A DNA stretch of 21,914 nt, from positions 1-21,914 of the forward strand of contig DAHUYW010000056.1 in the NCBI GenBank assembly GCA_027306915.1, given 5' to 3'. The notes beneath the pieces were generated by a model. That model had not been told where the DNA came from. It worked only from the letters and a program-made list of their open reading frames with translations, and did no database searches. Position 1 is the stretch's first letter. Each line of letters begins with the position of its first letter. This document shows, one piece after another, positions 19,152 through 21,914 of the stretch. A program made the translations under genes and the position numbers. The DNA comes from Spirochaetales bacterium (GTDB lineage Bacteria; Spirochaetota; Spirochaetia; DAHUYW01).

Positions 19152-21140
19152 CTATTGCAGCCGCGCCCTGAGGGCGGCGAAGTAATCGCTGGCCTCTCCG
19201 GCGTTGACCTCTTTCTGGGGAGTGTGCAGCTCGACGAGCCCTTCGGGAAGCTCATCGAGGAAGGGAGAGGGCGAAGCTTCGACCCAGTCCCGGAGGAGCT
19301 TGCGCTTGCGGCAGGCGGTAAGGTAGAGCTTCTGCTTGGCACGGGTGATGGCGACGTAGAACAGCCGCCGCTCCTCCTCCGTGTTCCCCTCCTCGACGGC
19401 GCGCAGATGGGGGATGATGTTTTCCTCGACCCCCGCTACAAAAACTATCTCGAACTCAAGCCCTTTTGCGGCATGGATGGTCATCAAGTTTGCCTTGCCC
19501 CGCTCGTCGTCATCTGCATCGTCGTCGCGAGTGATGAGGGTAATGCGATTGAGAAAGGAGAAGAGGCTCGGATTTTCGGTATCCGGGTCGCGCTCCCAAC
19601 GCTCCATCATCTCGATAAATCGCGTGATGTTGCCGAACTTCCATCGGGCGACCTTCTCGTTTTTCTGGTATTCGGCGATCAGGAAGCCCCAGTAGTCGAG
19701 TCGTTCTACGAGCGACCTGACGCTTTCGGCCATCTTCCGTCCCGAAAGGAGGCGCTCGCGATAATGCTCGAGCATCGAGAGAAGGTCCCCAACCTCCGAG
19801 ACGGCCTTCGCCGAAAGGGGGGAGTCGGCGGCGTAGCGGGCGGCAGAGAGGGCAGTGTAGAGGGAGCAGGACTGGCGGTCCGCAAGCTCGCGCATCGTTT
19901 CGAGAAAGCGCCGCCCCAGGCCGCGCCTCGGGGTGTTGATGACGCGAAGGAGGTTTACATCGTCGTCCGGGTTCGCAAGAACCCGGAGATAGGAAATGAC
20001 GTCCTTCACCTCCTTGCGCTGAAAGAAGCTCGTCCCGCCCGAGATCCGATAGGGGATGTTCTCGGCAAGCAGGGCCTCCTCGATCGCCGCGGTCAGGCTG
20101 TTTGTCCGCACGAGAATCCCGAAGTCGTCATACGAAAGGCGCTCGCGCAGCAGCGAGGTCCCGATCATCTCGGCGATGAAGCGCGCCTCCTCGACTTCAT
20201 TCTCCGGGAAGAAGAGCTCGATCGCCTTGCCTCCCTCGATCCCGGTCCACAGCTCCTTTTGCTTGCGGTCCTTGTTGTGGGCGATGAGGCTGTTGGCGGC
20301 CTTGAGAATCTGTTTCGTCGATCGATAGTTCTGCTCGAGCTTGATCTCGCTGCGTTCCGGGAAGTCGCGCTCGAAAGAGACGATATTCTGGTAGTTCGCT
20401 CCGCGCCAGGAGTAGATCGATTGGTCATCGTCGCCGACGACGCAGAGGTTGCGGTGCTTCTCGCCGATGAGCCGAACCAGCTTGTATTGAGCAAGAGAGG
20501 TGTCCTGGAACTCGTCGACCATGATGTAGCGGAAGCGCTCGCGATACTCTTCGAGCGCCGCGGGGTATTCCTCGAAGATCCGAATCGGAAGAAGGATGAG
20601 ATCGTCGAAATCAACGGCATTGTAGGCCTTGAGATGGGCCTGGTACTCCTCGAAGAGCGCGGCATATTGTTTTGCCTCTTCGCTCCACCCTCGCCGTTCG
20701 CCCTTGATCCCGGAAAAGAGGTTTCCAACCTTGTAGATGTCCAGGGTCTCGCGCGGAATGGCAAGCTCGCGGGCTACCTCGCGGATGAGCTCACCGCGGT
20801 CGACCTGGTCGTAGATGCTGAAGTTCTCGTGGTAGCCCAGGAGCCTTCCCTTGTCGCGAAGGACCTTGACGCCGAACGCGTGGAAGGTGGAGACGGTGAG
20901 GCTGGTCAGGCGCTTTCCCGTGGCCTCTCGCACGCGATCCGCCATCTCCTTGGCGGCTTTGTTGGTAAAGGTGAGGGCAAGGATCTGGGATTGGGGAATG
21001 CCCTCTTCCAGCATGTGAGCCATGCGGTAGGTGATCATCTTCGTTTTGCCCGAGCCGGCCCCCGCGATGATGAGAAAGGGGCCTTCGATCGTCGATGCCG
21101 CCTCAAGCTGTCGGTTGTTCAGGTGCTGTGCAAGGTTCAT
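19152..21140 (-). CDS. ATP-dependent 3'-5' DNA helicase, UvrD/Rep/PcrA family
   Basis: A 662-aa superfamily 1A helicase that unwinds DNA in repair or replication restart. All main motifs are visible: Walker A AGAGSGKT (26-33), Ia TFTNKAAKEM, Walker B DEFQDTS (about 209-215), motif III GDDDQSIYSWRGA (236-248), IV EQNYRST, V TIHAAKGLEFEIVFV and VI VAITRAKQKLYL. The length is close to E. coli Rep (673 aa) and shorter than typical PcrA/UvrD (about 720), and the usual C-terminal extension is short, so I leave the symbol open. The ATG follows AGGATGG. A tentative promoter (TTGCAC, 16 nt, TACACT) lies upstream. Confidence 0.95.
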   Translation of the reverse strand: MNLAQHLNNRQLEAASTIEGPFLIIAGAGSGKTKMITYRMAHMLEEGIPQSQILALTFTNKAAKEMADRVREATGKRLTSLTVSTFHAFGVKVLRDKGRLLGYHENFSIYDQVDRGELIREVARELAIPRETLDIYKVGNLFSGIKGERRGWSEEAKQYAALFEEYQAHLKAYNAVDFDDLILLPIRIFEEYPAALEEYRERFRYIMVDEFQDTSLAQYKLVRLIGEKHRNLCVVGDDDQSIYSWRGANYQNIVSFERDFPERSEIKLEQNYRSTKQILKAANSLIAHNKDRKQKELWTGIEGGKAIELFFPENEVEEARFIAEMIGTSLLRERLSYDDFGILVRTNSLTAAIEEALLAENIPYRISGGTSFFQRKEVKDVISYLRVLANPDDDVNLLRVINTPRRGLGRRFLETMRELADRQSCSLYTALSAARYAADSPLSAKAVSEVGDLLSMLEHYRERLLSGRKMAESVRSLVERLDYWGFLIAEYQKNEKVARWKFGNITRFIEMMERWERDPDTENPSLFSFLNRITLITRDDDADDDERGKANLMTIHAAKGLEFEIVFVAGVEENIIPHLRAVEEGNTEEERRLFYVAITRAKQKLYLTACRKRKLLRDWVEASPSPFLDELPEGLVELHTPQKEVNAGEASDYFAALRARLQ

Positions 21141-21223
21141 GGTCCATCCTGTAGCTTCAGGCGAGTGTAATCATTGGCAGTGTTTGTGCAAGAGTGGCTC
21201 CGCCGACGCCGTCCGCCGGCTCG

Positions 21224-21267
21224 GGCGCCCTTCCGGGGCGCGGCGCCTGCGGGCCGAGGAAGGCGCC
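21224..21267. repeat. G+C-rich inverted repeat downstream of the NSUN4-like gene
   Basis: GGCGCCCTTCC (21224-21234) is complementary to GGAAGGCGCC (21258-21267) with one bulge, around a G+C-rich loop containing further GGCGCC. It begins 9 nt after the methyltransferase stop on the minus strand. There is no U-tract, so it may be a 3'-end stabilising structure rather than an intrinsic terminator. Confidence 0.45.
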
Positions 21268-21275
21268 TGAGCCTC

Positions 21276-21914
21276 CTACTCGATCTTCTTGCCGATTCGC
21301 GCGAAATAGATAGGCCCCATCCCATGTGCCCTGTCCGGCCAGATCTGCAGCCCGAAGCGGGTGATCTCCGGCTCGACCTTGAGTCGGGCGAGCTCCGCTG
21401 CCTGTGCAACGAAGTCGAGCAGAGCGCCGCCGGCGGAGCCGAAGAAACGGGCGGCGAGCGCCGAGGGCTCTTCGACCTCAGTCTCGGCCCCCAGCCGCTC
21501 GACGAGCTTGGCGACGACCTCGTCGTTTTCGCGAGGCGAGAGGGCGCAGGTGGCGTAGAGCACCGTGCCGCCGGCCCTCGCCGCCGCGACGCCCGATGCG
21601 AGGATCGCGTAGGCCTGGATCGCGAGGTGACGCGTTCGGGCGGGTGACCAGCGGGCGGTGTGCGCCGGGGCGCCCACGAGATGGCGCTCCGAGGAGCAAG
21701 GAACGTCCGCAAGAACGCGATCGTAAAGCCCCTGTTCGTGGAGACCCCAGCGTGCGGCATCGTGGCCTGTCACGAGGACCCGGGCGAGGAGCTCGAGGGG
21801 GAGGTGGTCGGCGAGTACCCGGCGCAGCCGCGCGCGGCGGTCCGCCGAGCGGTCATTGGCGGTAAGGCTGCCGCTCGGTCCCGCGGCAAGTGCGAGAATG
21901 AGGCTCTTGCCCCC
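21276..21914 (-). CDS. NSUN4-like RNA (cytosine-5) methyltransferase, 5' end outside window
   Basis: The last 212 residues of a SAM-dependent RNA m5C methyltransferase of the RsmB/NOP2 group. The visible part opens in motif I (GGKSLILALAAG) and is open to the window edge, so the N-terminus is missing; the GTG at 21773 is not a real start. It continues with NDRSADRRARLRRVL, then motif IV YDRVLADVPCSSERH and motif VI LYATCALSPREND. The two conserved cysteines are C73 and C123 of the visible part. The ending GPIYFARI and the block around motif IV resemble, from memory, human mitochondrial NSUN4 (VDVPCTTDRH, GPMYFCKM) more than E. coli RsmB or RsmF. The target is presumably rRNA. Confidence 0.85.
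   Translation of the reverse strand, partial: GGKSLILALAAGPSGSLTANDRSADRRARLRRVLADHLPLELLARVLVTGHDAARWGLHEQGLYDRVLADVPCSSERHLVGAPAHTARWSPARTRHLAIQAYAILASGVAAARAGGTVLYATCALSPRENDEVVAKLVERLGAETEVEEPSALAARFFGSAGGALLDFVAQAAELARLKVEPEITRFGLQIWPDRAHGMGPIYFARIGKKIE

Noticed and set aside
19155..21170. 671-aa open frame on the plus strand opposite the helicase
   Set aside because: Antisense of a gene with all SF1 helicase motifs; long antisense frames are expected at this G+C content.

Overview
This is a chromosomal segment (roughly 60% G+C by eye) of a spirochaete, most likely a free-living member of the Spirochaetales. The main evidence is the periplasmic-flagellum gene set: two FlaB core flagellins, two FlaA sheath proteins with signal peptides, FliD and FlaG. 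The aldolase - FlaA - FlaA neighbourhood also matches, from memory, the order in treponemes. No phage, CRISPR, plasmid or insertion-sequence transposase genes were found.

Layout. (1) 43-6614, all minus strand, transcribed right to left: flaB, flaB, flaG, fliD, an unrecognised 304-aa protein, then a membrane-anchored PilZ/YcgR-like protein. This is a filament, cap and motility-control block. (2) 6866-8829, minus: a cytosolic PilZ protein and a TPR protein with overlapping stop and start codons, driven by their own promoter. (3) 8905-10973, minus: infC-rpmI-rplT followed by a coiled-coil ZapB-like gene and zapA. A 124-bp inverted-repeat element, MITE-like, lies between the last two. (4) 11096-12836, minus: metX-metW, with its own promoter and a terminator. 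(5) 12950-14619: a multi-pass membrane protein (plus) convergent with class II fructose-bisphosphate aldolase (minus). (6) 14823-17293, plus: a lipoprotein, then a flaA-flaA operon with a strong promoter and a terminator. (7) 17370-19044: tatD (minus) divergent from tRNA-Leu(UAA), then a DUF981-like membrane protein. (8) 19152-21914, minus: a UvrD/Rep-type helicase and the 3' part of an NSUN4-like RNA m5C methyltransferase cut by the window edge.

How the parts work together. Core filament (FlaB), sheath (FlaA), cap (FliD), FlaG and two PilZ proteins together suggest a motility region in which filament supply and c-di-GMP control are linked. The most interesting regulatory signal is a pair of leader hairpins, one in front of each flaB. 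Each begins exactly 21 nt upstream of its ATG, each has a different but fully paired stem, and each exposes a GGA in the loop, with a second GGA in the Shine-Dalgarno sequence. This layout resembles the CsrA-controlled hag leader of Bacillus.

A second pattern is that several genes with recognisable sigma-70 promoters (PilZ, metX, lipoprotein, tatD, possibly the 210-aa membrane protein) have the -10 box only about 6-12 nt from the start codon and no Shine-Dalgarno sequence. This predicts leaderless or near-leaderless mRNAs. No wholly new multi-gene system is evident; the candidates for novelty are regulatory elements, the repeat element and a few uncharacterised proteins.
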